From: Colwellia sp. 20A7 | Lineage (GTDB): Bacteria > Pseudomonadota > Gammaproteobacteria > Enterobacterales > Alteromonadaceae | Direction: 5' to 3' | DNA length: 64,000 nt | Assembly (NCBI RefSeq): GCF_009832865.1 | Contig: NZ_CP047130.1 | Span: 4,340,001 to 4,404,000, forward strand | In this document: in pieces, positions 1 through 9,023 of the stretch | Layout of the letters: each line of letters begins with the position of its first letter | Numbering within the stretch: position 1 is the stretch's first letter | The notes under the pieces: generated by a model | Told to the model about the DNA's origin: nothing | The model's input: only the letters and a program-made list of their open reading frames with translations | The model's database searches: none | Position numbers and translations under genes: made by a program

Positions 1-67
1 TAATATTAAATCTATTGCGTTGATTCTTACTCAATGTAAATTAACTTTAGCTCGGCTTAATAAATGT

Positions 68-1459
68 TTACCGACGATTAAAGCTAAAGTGCGCTTCTTT
101 AATTACTTTTCCTGATTCATCAATTGGCGTTGTGAAGAAATCAACGTTAAGCTTATCATCATCGTTATCAAGCGTAATATGCGCGTAACCCCACACAAAA
201 CTTTTAGACCATAATAATTCATACTCGGGATAACGTTTTTCTTGTTGCTCGGCAAACGGGGTATGTTTACCACGCATTTTAGAAGCTGCACCACTAATAA
301 TTAAGGGTAGTGGCTCCATAGTTTTACCCGTATTTTCATCCGTATATTTTGAACAATCATCTGTTAAAAGCTCCAAGTCATGCTCATGACCTGCAATATA
401 TGCATCGGCATTTTTACATAATGTTGGTAAAAGTAGTTCACGTAGAACATGCCCTTCACTATATTTTGTGCCACCAATTGACCAAAGAATGTGATGACCA
501 TAAACCACTTTCCATTTAGCTGTAGATTTTTCTAACCCTTCTTTTAACCACTGAACTTGTATTTTATCTTCGCCGTTAACAGGGCTCTCATGTGGCTCTG
601 CGATATCAAATTCACCTAATCCTTTAGTTTTGGCTTCTGCAACACTCATTTCACTGCCATCAGGCTTTAATGGAATTTCAAAAATAGGATTCGCAGCTAA
701 TAGCATATTGGTATCTAAAACAAAAAACTCAACATCATTACCTGGCGTGCCCATTTTGTATTGATAATAGCCCTTTTCATCTAAATGGAAGTTAGGCTGT
801 TTCGCCATCCACTCAGTTTGAAGCGCAACACCTTTACGTGATGTTTTCCAATCATGATTACCTAAAGCTGAATAAATTATTATTTCTGGGTTTTCATCAA
901 TTAATGGCTGTAAAGGCTTTAAGATAAGGTCATTCATACGCTTTTGATCATCTTTGCCATCATCAGCATCGGCACCATCAGGGTAAATATTATCACCAAG
1001 CTGAATAGCAAAGTCACACACACGAGTGCTACAGGTTTCAGTCATTGCTTTACCCACAGCTAAAGCACCACCAAGCTCAGTTGTTATTGCAGTATTCGGA
1101 TAAACATACAAGGGTGCATGGTCAAATTCTTCTAGCGGACGGTAGTCTTCTAACCAATCTTCTTTTTCTTTGGCAATAAACTCTGCTTTATTTTTGGGGT
1201 TTTTAATATGCTTAATTTTCGGATAATCATGATGATATCCACCATCGCCAAAGGCTAAAAACGAAATATTTTGATTTTCGCGCGTCTTATCTTTAACACC
1301 ATTATTTTGTACATTCGCTTCTGATAAATTGGCATTAATACTTGTTTCAGCGCAACCTACGATTAATGAACCTGTCATTACTGTTGCCGCTAATACTCTA
1401 GTAAGCTTTACGTTTATTGTGCACGTTTTTCTCACCAGATAAGTAATTTTATTTAACAT
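68..1459 (-). CDS. Calcineurin-like metallophosphoesterase, lipoprotein
   Basis: The protein has 463 residues and should hydrolyse phosphate esters in the periplasm or at the outer membrane. The dinuclear-metal motifs of the calcineurin-like family are present in order: GDGG at residues 71-74, LGDN at 154-157, GNHD at 200-203, then GHH and GHEHD near residues 320-360. The N-terminus is hydrophobic and ends in a lipobox (LIVGC, Cys36), so it is probably a lipoprotein. An AAGG ribosome-binding site lies about 7 bases before the ATG. It follows the TonB-dependent receptor gene by about 100 bases on the same strand, which suggests the pair scavenges a phosphorylated substrate. The substrate itself cannot be read from the sequence. 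Confidence 0.85.
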   Translation of the reverse strand: MLNKITYLVRKTCTINVKLTRVLAATVMTGSLIVGCAETSINANLSEANVQNNGVKDKTRENQNISFLAFGDGGYHHDYPKIKHIKNPKNKAEFIAKEKEDWLEDYRPLEEFDHAPLYVYPNTAITTELGGALAVGKAMTETCSTRVCDFAIQLGDNIYPDGADADDGKDDQKRMNDLILKPLQPLIDENPEIIIYSALGNHDWKTSRKGVALQTEWMAKQPNFHLDEKGYYQYKMGTPGNDVEFFVLDTNMLLAANPIFEIPLKPDGSEMSVAEAKTKGLGEFDIAEPHESPVNGEDKIQVQWLKEGLEKSTAKWKVVYGHHILWSIGGTKYSEGHVLRELLLPTLCKNADAYIAGHEHDLELLTDDCSKYTDENTGKTMEPLPLIISGAASKMRGKHTPFAEQQEKRYPEYELLWSKSFVWGYAHITLDNDDDKLNVDFFTTPIDESGKVIKEAHFSFNRR

Positions 1460-1484
1460 GTGAATACCTTTTCAATTATAGAAT

Positions 1485-1516
1485 ATAACAGCCGAGCACT
1501 AATACTAGGCTGTTAT
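1485..1516 (-). terminator. Intercistronic hairpin between receptor and phosphoesterase
   Basis: A 9-bp perfect inverted repeat, ATAACAGCC at 1485-1493 and GGCTGTTAT at 1508-1516, has a 14-base loop. It lies just after the receptor stop codon on the minus strand. No long U-tract follows, so it may be a partial terminator or an RNA-stabilising stem that separates expression of the two genes. Confidence 0.5.
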
Positions 1517-1558
1517 GGATGACTCTTATTTTAAACGTGTTTTAAAAGTGCTTTACAA

Positions 1559-4360
1559 TTAAAGCGATGAAATAGTGATACCCAATTCAAACGTACGGCC
1601 ATATTGCTCATATTGATAATTATATTGCTTCGCACCATGGTAGATATACATTGGTTCATCCGTTAAGTTCGACGCATTGAAGTAGAACTGAACGGTATCA
1701 GAAAAGTAATATTTACTACTAAAATCAACTTGAGTATGCGCGGCTTCATAGACAGCAACATCATTTTCATTGAATTGAAATGTTTTACTTTTGTAACTCG
1801 TACTTAAACGTGTGCTAATTTTATTATTTTCATAACCCAACGTAAAATTACCGATAACGTCTGACTGATTTGGTAATGCATCGTCAGCATCAACAAGTGT
1901 GCCATTAGCACCCAATAAAAGGCCTGAATCAAAGCTCTTGTTCCATGCCAATTCAAGCCCAATTAATGAAGCTTCACCACCATTTATTGGCTGAATTACT
2001 TCTGTAAAACCGTCCCAACTACCATTGTCTTCTACTTCGCTTAATACAATAAAGTTACCAATATCTTTGTAAAAAACACCCGCAGAAATTACCCCTATAT
2101 TTTCTGGGTAATATTCAATAGATGCATCAATATTTTGTGACTCATAAGGTTCTAAATCAGGATTGCCTACTTCAGCTTTACGTTCCGTTTCCGTTACGCC
2201 ATCTTCTTCACTAACTTCAGTTTCAATTAATTGATATGCAGCTGAATCACCGAACGTTGGACGCGCAATAGTCTGAGTGTAAGCAAAACGTGCGATTAAG
2301 TTGTCACGTAGAGTGTACTTAACGTTAATACTCGGTAGTAAGTAGTCATAATCTTTCGACACATTCCATGTTTCAATATTTGGTATTTCGGTATTATTAA
2401 CGTCATCAACCACTAATTCAACACGGTTACCTGTCGTTTCAAAATCCGTACTTTCATAACGTAGGCCTGTCACTACTTGCCATTTTTCAATGTCTAAAGT
2501 CATCATAGCGTATAACGCCAAAACATCTTCGCTACTCGTATATGAATTAGCACGTGTTTCGATATCTGACTCAGTTTGATTTAACGAAAAACTACTTCTA
2601 TTCGCTTTAACATAATCTTGTATACCCTGTTGAGAAAGACCTGGACCAAAATCTCCTAGGCTATAATCGACCGTACCACTGTTAAAATTTTCAGCCGTTA
2701 CGTCACCAAAATCACCATCGTAAAGTATTGAGCTAACACTTTTATCTTTTTCACGACTACGATATTTACTACCAAATTTGAAAGCACCGTTATTATTTTG
2801 CCAAACAAAGTCTTTAGTTAAATCTAAACCTAAACTTATTTCCTCATCTTCTGAGTTGTTATTTTCATAAACAACTTCATCCATTTCAAAAATATTTAAA
2901 TCATGAGCACTGGCGGATTGTGTTAATACTGGACTATCATTTGAACTGGTATACCCCAAATCAATATCTTCACCAACAAACGTGACATCCATTCTATCGG
3001 GTTCATTTTCACTCGATTTTGAATAACCTAATTGATACTCAACTAACCAGTCATTTAGTTGGTTTTCACCACCAACAACCATTGAGAGAATTTCTTGCGT
3101 TTCATATCGATCTTTAGTGTCTCGTTCTAGTTCCGCATTATTGTATTGCGCAGAATTACTTGTGTATGAGTTCAAGACCCCTTTATCAAACTTAAATTCT
3201 TTACGTAATCGATATTCATCATCAGAAAACTCACTGTAAAAGCTGCGTAGGTAATATTTGTCTGTGGCTGAGGCGTATAAATCAAGATTTAATGCTGCAC
3301 CAAAACGTTCACGCTCAATAGTATAAGAACGCTGTTCTATTTCTTCAGCACCAAATATCTCTATATCTTCACCATTAATATCTTCAACTTCAATGATATT
3401 CCAACCACCATCAGTTTCACTGTTTTCCGAGCCAAAAGAACGTTTAAACCATGATAATGCGCCAGCAACACCTAGCTGCATACCATCATTAAGTTGATAA
3501 ACATCTGAATAACTTCCTGAAAGTTTAGGACTCGCCTCGCTGACTTGCTCATTGTATGACCCTTGAGCTGTTAAGCTATAATATTGACCTTCACGATCAA
3601 ATGCGCTTAAACTTTTTACTTCAATTGAACCACCAACAGCATTAGCATCCATGTCTGGTGTTACAGTTTTGCTAACTTCTAAGCTAGCAATTAATTCACT
3701 AGGAATGACATCCATAGCGACACTACGTACACCTGCTTCAGGTGATGGTACATTTAACCCATTAATAGTGACATTATTTAAATTAGGATCAATTCCTCGA
3801 ATAGCAACAAAACGACCTTCTCCTTGGTCACGCTGAATGGATAAACCGGGTAAACGTTGTAATGCTTCAGCCGCATTTTGATCAGGTAATTGTCCTATGC
3901 CATCAGAGCTCACAACTGATAGTTGGCGATTTGCATTTTTCTTACGGTTTAATGCCCCCGCTTGACCAGCACGTTGACCATAAACAATCATATTATCTAC
4001 ATTACTATCAGTTACACCGATAATATAATTTTGGCTTGCTGCTTGTTCTGCCGTTATCGTTAGTGTTTTTCGTATCTCTGGTGTACCAAGATAATTAATC
4101 ACTAAAGTATACTGACCCTCAGGTAAGTTAGAAAAATAGAATGAACCATCACGCTTACTTACCGTGGTTAAGTTTAATTCTTCAATTTTTATTGAGGCAC
4201 CTTCAAAATAAACACTGTTATTAGCATCAGTAATACGGCCTAAAAAATCAGTTTCAGCAAAGACATAGCCTGAGGAAAGCGCCATAGTACTCGCTAATGC
4301 GGTACTCAATATTGCTTTATTAAGGATGGATAATTGTAATTTTTTTTTGGTATATTTCAT
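1559..4360 (-). CDS. TonB-dependent receptor with N-terminal carboxypeptidase-regulatory-like domain
   Basis: This 933-residue outer-membrane receptor would bring a ligand into the periplasm using TonB energy. It has a signal peptide ending near residue 35 (SGYVFA). A CarboxypepD_reg-like fold with repeated beta strands follows at about 38-115. The plug domain at about 140-250 contains LPDQNAAEALQRLPG and FVAIRGIDPNLNNVTINGL, and the remainder is a beta barrel ending in aromatic-rich strands. The plug signature is that of the TonB-Xanth-Caul (TIGR01782) type, whose ligands include carbohydrates and other polymers. Pairing with a phosphoesterase lipoprotein suggests a phosphorylated ligand, but this is inference. 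Confidence 0.9.
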   Translation of the reverse strand: MKYTKKKLQLSILNKAILSTALASTMALSSGYVFAETDFLGRITDANNSVYFEGASIKIEELNLTTVSKRDGSFYFSNLPEGQYTLVINYLGTPEIRKTLTITAEQAASQNYIIGVTDSNVDNMIVYGQRAGQAGALNRKKNANRQLSVVSSDGIGQLPDQNAAEALQRLPGLSIQRDQGEGRFVAIRGIDPNLNNVTINGLNVPSPEAGVRSVAMDVIPSELIASLEVSKTVTPDMDANAVGGSIEVKSLSAFDREGQYYSLTAQGSYNEQVSEASPKLSGSYSDVYQLNDGMQLGVAGALSWFKRSFGSENSETDGGWNIIEVEDINGEDIEIFGAEEIEQRSYTIERERFGAALNLDLYASATDKYYLRSFYSEFSDDEYRLRKEFKFDKGVLNSYTSNSAQYNNAELERDTKDRYETQEILSMVVGGENQLNDWLVEYQLGYSKSSENEPDRMDVTFVGEDIDLGYTSSNDSPVLTQSASAHDLNIFEMDEVVYENNNSEDEEISLGLDLTKDFVWQNNNGAFKFGSKYRSREKDKSVSSILYDGDFGDVTAENFNSGTVDYSLGDFGPGLSQQGIQDYVKANRSSFSLNQTESDIETRANSYTSSEDVLALYAMMTLDIEKWQVVTGLRYESTDFETTGNRVELVVDDVNNTEIPNIETWNVSKDYDYLLPSINVKYTLRDNLIARFAYTQTIARPTFGDSAAYQLIETEVSEEDGVTETERKAEVGNPDLEPYESQNIDASIEYYPENIGVISAGVFYKDIGNFIVLSEVEDNGSWDGFTEVIQPINGGEASLIGLELAWNKSFDSGLLLGANGTLVDADDALPNQSDVIGNFTLGYENNKISTRLSTSYKSKTFQFNENDVAVYEAAHTQVDFSSKYYFSDTVQFYFNASNLTDEPMYIYHGAKQYNYQYEQYGRTFELGITISSL

Positions 4361-4738
4361 GTTTTTTGTCTCATGGTTATAGTGTTATTTTTTGATGGTG
4401 CTACTTTTTAATGACGCTACGGTAAACAACAAAAATGACATAAATATTTCACTCAACTTTTAAAGTAAGCTAACCCACAAAATCTAACTAATTCCCTCCT
4501 ATTTATTGATGAAAAAATAACAAAATGAGCTTATATGACCCCTACCTCCCTCCATTAAACTGAAGTACATCTCAATAAAGGCTATTCAAATACACTTATA
4601 GCGTTAATTTTTGCAGGTAGTTATATATTAACGGTCATAAAAGTGTCACTTGTTTGAGCTAAAATGACCCTACTCTCGTTAAAGTAGATATATTCGTGTA
4701 CACAATCACTTCATCACAACTTATAAAGCACTAAGATT
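4361..4738. other. Divergent intergenic region with Pho-box promoter
   Basis: This 378-base gene-free stretch separates the minus-strand receptor from the plus-strand GGDEF gene. Apart from the Pho-box promoter at 4632-4665 it is AT-rich. I see no small gene in it, and I could not assign a convincing promoter for the receptor. Confidence 0.6.
4632..4665 (+). promoter_or_regulatory. Candidate PhoB-dependent promoter (Pho box plus -10)
   Basis: CGGTCATAAAAGTGTCAC at 4632-4649 matches the E. coli Pho-box consensus (CTGTCATAAAACTGTCAC) at 16 of 18 positions, including both TCA cores at the 11-base repeat spacing. After exactly 10 bases comes TAAAAT (4660-4665), a -10 hexamer one base from consensus. 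This is the box-to--10 spacing of the phoA promoter. The orientation points at the gene starting at 4739, 73 bases downstream of the -10. PhoB control is an inference from the match. Confidence 0.65.
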
Positions 4739-5812
4739 ATGAACTTAGATTTGTTTAGTTTTCATCGTTACTTGTTCATTGTCTTGTTTTTGGCTATTGC
4801 TAGCGTTGCCACACTTACCTTTCAACTAGGTGAACTAAAAACATATGCCGACATTGATTTTTTTGATGTAATGGGTGAAGGAGGCATAACCTTAATAACA
4901 CTTGTTTGGGTTTTTTTTATATTAATTAGTCGTCCATCAGGAAAGGTTACTCACTTACTTTTCACCGGATTAACACTCACCCATATCTCGATGTTACTCG
5001 ACTTTCTTGATGAGTTTTTACTCTACCCTGAAGATAATACTTGGCTAACAACTATTGAGTCACTGCCAGCGCCTATTGGCATGATGATTATGTCTATCGC
5101 ACTATACCAATGGCATTTAGAGCAAGTAAGCATTAACACACAACTGCGAAAAACTGAGCGATATTATCGCGACCATAGCCTGACTGATTTTGTCACGGGC
5201 TTATACAGCGCTAAATATATGAAAACACAATTGCAGCGCGAAATAGTGAACGCGAAAAATGTAAACGGTAATGACCACAACCATCATGAAAACAAGCCAA
5301 AGCAAATACTAACATCCACTTTAATGCTTATTGATATTCGTCAATTTGATCAATTTAATCGTAAACATGGTGATAACCAAGGCAATATATTATTACGTGA
5401 AATTGCACAAATTATTCTCATGAACTTACGAGATAACGACTTAGCCTGTAGATATGCAAGTGACTGTTTTATTGTATTAATGCCGAATACTGACACGAAA
5501 ACTGCTGAGCAAGTAGCTCGTCATATAGAAAAGTCTATTGAGCACTTAGCCTTTAAAGTCGGCTCCTCTACTGCGGCTAATTATCAGCATGTCGCTAGTT
5601 GCGTGATGAGCTTTAATGGTAAAGATGATCACCTAACGGTTTTAGAGCAGTTGAACGACCGCATGAGAATAACTAAGCAAAGATTGCACCAGCAACAACT
5701 AATTAAGAAAGATGTAGTAACTCAGCGAGATAACGTTGCAACCAAAAACACTATAATTGGCTTAGCTCCGGTTCAATTAAAGCAACAGACCAATAAGTAT
5801 ATGGTTAATTGA
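4739..5812 (+). CDS. Membrane-anchored GGDEF-domain protein with degenerate active site
   Basis: The protein has 357 residues. Roughly four hydrophobic segments lie in residues 8-125, and a GGDEF-type domain spans about 150-315, recognised from DFVTGLYSAKYM and LIDIRQFDQFNRKHGDNQGN. The signature loop reads RYASDCF where an active diguanylate cyclase has RYGGDEF. Both glycines and the Glu are lost, so catalysis is doubtful and a GTP- or c-di-GMP-sensing role is more likely. A low-complexity tail of about 40 residues follows. Its stop overlaps the start of the AraC-type gene by one base, so the two are co-transcribed, probably from the Pho-box promoter upstream. Confidence 0.8.
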   Translation: MNLDLFSFHRYLFIVLFLAIASVATLTFQLGELKTYADIDFFDVMGEGGITLITLVWVFFILISRPSGKVTHLLFTGLTLTHISMLLDFLDEFLLYPEDNTWLTTIESLPAPIGMMIMSIALYQWHLEQVSINTQLRKTERYYRDHSLTDFVTGLYSAKYMKTQLQREIVNAKNVNGNDHNHHENKPKQILTSTLMLIDIRQFDQFNRKHGDNQGNILLREIAQIILMNLRDNDLACRYASDCFIVLMPNTDTKTAEQVARHIEKSIEHLAFKVGSSTAANYQHVASCVMSFNGKDDHLTVLEQLNDRMRITKQRLHQQQLIKKDVVTQRDNVATKNTIIGLAPVQLKQQTNKYMVN

Positions 5813-6891
5813 TGAAAACTTTCGACCGAGATGATGATGTTATTCTGTGTCGTCAATTTGTGGTAGCTTTAGTTGATTTGGCCAAACAAAGCGGTATACA
5901 TCCTGATAAAGTATTAAAAGGCACTCAGTGCTTTTATTCAGATTTAACAATGAGTAACGCACTTATTTCAACGAAAGAATTTCTTACTATTATTGATAAT
6001 GCCGTAAAACTTACCAAACGTGACGATTTAAGTTTTATTTTAGGACGTAAATATTTCCCCAGCCAATTGGGCGCTCTGTCTCAAGCCTTGCTCAACTGTA
6101 AAAACATTGCCCACATGATAAAGTTGTGTCAGTTATTCCAATTTCAATTATTCCCTTTTTTATTTTTTACACTGATCAAAAGTCGTAAAAACAACGAAAT
6201 AAAAACACATTTACTGCTTAATAGCGCTATAGGTTCTTTAACCGAGAGCCAAGAACGTTTTCTTTATGAGTTTGTATTAAGTGCCATAACAGGCGCACTA
6301 AAGTATCGTTTCGGTAAGGCAATCCCAGTCACTATTCGGTTACCTTATGAAACAGTAGAGCATATAGAGCAATACCATGTAAATATTGGCAGTAAACCTT
6401 ATTTCAACCAACCACTTGCCATGTTAAGTATCTATGATAAATGGCTTTATCACTCCATTGATAACTGTAGCTCATCATTAAAGAAGCTTGCTATAGCTGA
6501 AGTTAAAAATAACGAAAAAAACAAGTTACACATAGGGTTTACACAAGCGGTATGTCAGTTTATAAATAGTAATTTAGCTCATAATGCATGCAAGCCGTAT
6601 GATGCTACTAAAGATATTAGTTTACAAACCTGCGCAAAATACTTTGCAGTGAGTCCTGCAACATTAAAGCGCAAACTTGCTCAGCACCACACCAACTTTC
6701 AACAATTACTAGATAAGATGCGCCGCCAACATGCTGTATTTGCAATAATAGAAAACCAACAAAGCAATGAGTGCATTGCCTCAAGCTTGAAGTTTAATGA
6801 TATACCAAACTTTAGAAGAGCCTTTAAGCGCTGGACCGGGTTAACACCCAGCGCTTTTAGAGAAAATGAACAATATTCGCTGTTAACATAA
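5812..6891 (+). CDS. AraC-family transcriptional regulator (OruR/ArgR-like)
   Basis: The 359-residue cytoplasmic regulator has an N-terminal arabinose-binding-like domain (about 15-200, the PF12625 type common in marine Gammaproteobacteria) and a C-terminal double helix-turn-helix at about 255-355. The HTH region contains FAVSPATLKRKL and FRRAFKRWTGLTPSAFR, the AraC signature. I chose the ATG at 5812, which overlaps the TGA of the preceding GGDEF gene (TGATG); a TTG one codon earlier is also possible. Translational coupling implies the two act in one response. Its target genes are not visible. Confidence 0.85.
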   Translation: MKTFDRDDDVILCRQFVVALVDLAKQSGIHPDKVLKGTQCFYSDLTMSNALISTKEFLTIIDNAVKLTKRDDLSFILGRKYFPSQLGALSQALLNCKNIAHMIKLCQLFQFQLFPFLFFTLIKSRKNNEIKTHLLLNSAIGSLTESQERFLYEFVLSAITGALKYRFGKAIPVTIRLPYETVEHIEQYHVNIGSKPYFNQPLAMLSIYDKWLYHSIDNCSSSLKKLAIAEVKNNEKNKLHIGFTQAVCQFINSNLAHNACKPYDATKDISLQTCAKYFAVSPATLKRKLAQHHTNFQQLLDKMRRQHAVFAIIENQQSNECIASSLKFNDIPNFRRAFKRWTGLTPSAFRENEQYSLLT

Positions 6892-6900
6892 CCGTTAGTT

Positions 6901-6938
6901 GATAACTATTAGCTGGTAACTATTTAGCGGATAACCAT
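6901..6938. repeat. Imperfect tandem repeat of about 14 bases
   Basis: Three degenerate units beginning GATAACTATTAGC, GGTAACTATTTAGC and GATAACCATGC follow one another just after the AraC gene stop. No hairpin or known element is recognisable. Confidence 0.4.
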
Positions 6939-6949
6939 GCAGAAAATAA

Positions 6950-8317
6950 TTATTCTTTGATATTTTTTGCGAAATATATTTTTGCTTGTTCAGTCACTTT
7001 AGGCGCTAATAATACAGTAGATATCATTGTTGGGATTGCCATTAACGCATACATGATATCAATTAAATTTATAACCAATGCGAGTGAAGACACCGCACCA
7101 ACAATAATTAAACACAAATAAAACCAAACATAAGCTTGCTCAAAACGTTCGCCCAATAAAAACTCTGCACATTTGCTACCATAATACCAAAAAGTTAGTA
7201 CCGTACTTGTACTTAGAAAAAACACCACTAACGTTAATAAATAGCCGCCAATACTTGGAAATGCTTGTTCAAATACGTGTGCTGTTAAACTCACACCTGT
7301 TAGCTGTAAATCCCCTATATCTGTAACTAAAATAGCTAAAGCAGTACAGGTACAAACGATTAAGGTGTCGACTATTGGTCCAAGTGTAGCAACTAATCCT
7401 TCACGGGTTGGCTCATTCGTTTTGGCTGCACCATGCGCCATTGATTCAGTTCCAATACCTGCTTCATTAGAAAAAGCACCTCGCTGCACCCCAATTAAAA
7501 CAACAGAGCCAATAAAGCCACCAGCCACAGATGAACCACTAAAAGCACCTACAAATATTGAAGAAAAAGCACTAGGAATAGCAGAGAAGTTCATAGCTAA
7601 TACTCCTAATGTTAAAACAAAATAACAAATGACCATTGCAGGAATGACACTACTCGTAATTTTCGCTAACCGTTGAAGTTTACCCATAACAATATAAGTA
7701 ATTAACATACAAAGAAATAAACCAGTCACTAAATCAAAAGTAAAATGCTCATTAACTGTGGCTAAGCCGTGAGGAATAGCGATAACATCGCGTAGCACTT
7801 GTACCAACTGGTTTATTTGAAAAATAGGTAAAGCGCCAAACATTCCTCCTAAGCAAAACAACCAAGCTAAAGGTAACCATTTCTTGCCTAATCCTTCACG
7901 AATAACATACATAGGGCCACCTTGAATGCGCCCACTGCGATCTAACCCTCTATATTTTACTGCTAAGGTTGCAGTATAAAATTTCGTTGCTATGCCAACA
8001 AGCGCCGTGATCCACATCCAAAAAATAGCGCCCGCACCACCAATAGTGATAGCAACAGCAACACCGGCGATATTCCCTAACCCTAATGTCCCTGACAACG
8101 CGACCGTTAACGCTTGAAAATGCGTTAAATCACCTGGCGCTTTCTCTTCTTCTGAAAATTTACCTGACGTTATATCAACTGCATGTTTTAAATAACGATA
8201 GGGTAAAAAACGACTATGAAAAACAAAAAAAAGGCCGCCTCCCACCAGTAAAATAACAAGGGGTAAGCCCCACATAAAAGCTGCGATTTCTCCAAGGAGG
8301 TTAGTTAATTCAGTCAT
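6950..8317 (-). CDS. Sodium:alanine/glycine symporter (AGCS family)
   Basis: This 455-residue inner-membrane transporter of the AGCS family imports alanine or glycine with sodium. It has about eleven hydrophobic segments and the family signatures ALSGTLGLGNIAGVAVAI (about 72-89), GGPMYVIREGLG and FSNEAGIGTESMAHGAA. Length is normal for the family. No clear Shine-Dalgarno sequence precedes the ATG, and no in-frame alternative looks better. It stands alone: the AraC gene converges on it, and the NYN gene upstream lies on the same strand with a gap of about 90 bases. The exact substrate among small neutral amino acids is uncertain. Confidence 0.9.
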   Translation of the reverse strand: MTELTNLLGEIAAFMWGLPLVILLVGGGLFFVFHSRFLPYRYLKHAVDITSGKFSEEEKAPGDLTHFQALTVALSGTLGLGNIAGVAVAITIGGAGAIFWMWITALVGIATKFYTATLAVKYRGLDRSGRIQGGPMYVIREGLGKKWLPLAWLFCLGGMFGALPIFQINQLVQVLRDVIAIPHGLATVNEHFTFDLVTGLFLCMLITYIVMGKLQRLAKITSSVIPAMVICYFVLTLGVLAMNFSAIPSAFSSIFVGAFSGSSVAGGFIGSVVLIGVQRGAFSNEAGIGTESMAHGAAKTNEPTREGLVATLGPIVDTLIVCTCTALAILVTDIGDLQLTGVSLTAHVFEQAFPSIGGYLLTLVVFFLSTSTVLTFWYYGSKCAEFLLGERFEQAYVWFYLCLIIVGAVSSLALVINLIDIMYALMAIPTMISTVLLAPKVTEQAKIYFAKNIKE

Positions 8318-8405
8318 ATTTAATTGATTTTACTTTTATTAGGTTTTAAATTTAATTGGTTAGACAATGATTTATATATCAATAATATTTTTCTTTGTTT
8401 ACAGG

Positions 8406-8885
8406 CTATAGCAGCAGACTTTGGTCTATTTCATGATATGAATCTGCAGCATTAATTAGTGAATTAGCAGTTAAATTAGGCACACCATAAACAATCGTTT
8501 TGACAGAAAATTCAGCTTTAATATGCTTTAATAACAAGTCAAAATCCCCATCGCCAGATAATAATACTACCGTATCGATATTTCCGCTTGCCGCTGCAGT
8601 CAACACGTCTATCGTAATACCAACATCCCAATCACCTTTAGCGGAACCATCACTACGTTGAATAAACGGTTTTAATTTCACATCAAAGCCAATGTGCTTT
8701 AGTGCTTTTTGAAATTTATGCTGCTGATCATCACTACGTTGAATGGCATAAGCGTTTGCTTGTACTATATCTCCTTGTGACATCAATTCTTGCCACAATA
8801 ATCGGTAGTTAAACTGCCGCTGATAACTATCTCTAGTAGTATAATAAATATTTTGTACATCAACAAAAACAGCAATTTTTTGCAA
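8406..8885 (-). CDS. NYN-domain protein (LabA/DUF88 family), putative RNase
   Basis: The 159-residue soluble protein has the PIN-like NYN fold. The conserved acidic residues that bind metal appear in FVDVQNIYY (Asp9), GDWDVGITIDVL and LSGDGDFDLLLKHI. Members are predicted or shown to be RNA nucleases, and plant and cyanobacterial relatives have varied roles. It is a single-domain form without the OST-HTH tail found in longer homologues. It is divergent from the split diguanylate cyclase gene. The RNA target is unknown. Confidence 0.8.
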   Translation of the reverse strand: MQKIAVFVDVQNIYYTTRDSYQRQFNYRLLWQELMSQGDIVQANAYAIQRSDDQQHKFQKALKHIGFDVKLKPFIQRSDGSAKGDWDVGITIDVLTAAASGNIDTVVLLSGDGDFDLLLKHIKAEFSVKTIVYGVPNLTANSLINAADSYHEIDQSLLL

Positions 8886-9023
8886 AACATTTCCTTTAAT
8901 ACGTTAATAAAATTAGTTTACAAATCAACCAGAACAATGACATAAATACTTGTTACTATTACAATATAAAGTTAAAGTACAGACAAGGTTAAAACAAATT
9001 AGCACATGGTTTAGGAATAAGGT

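Noticed and set aside
1-67. Possible gene end at the left edge
   Set aside because: The 67 bases contain stops in the frames I read and no recognisable protein segment.
4525-4539. A second Pho-box-like element on the minus strand facing the receptor
   Set aside because: The two TCAT cores are 10 rather than 11 bases apart and the flanks do not match the consensus, so I did not list it as a Pho box.
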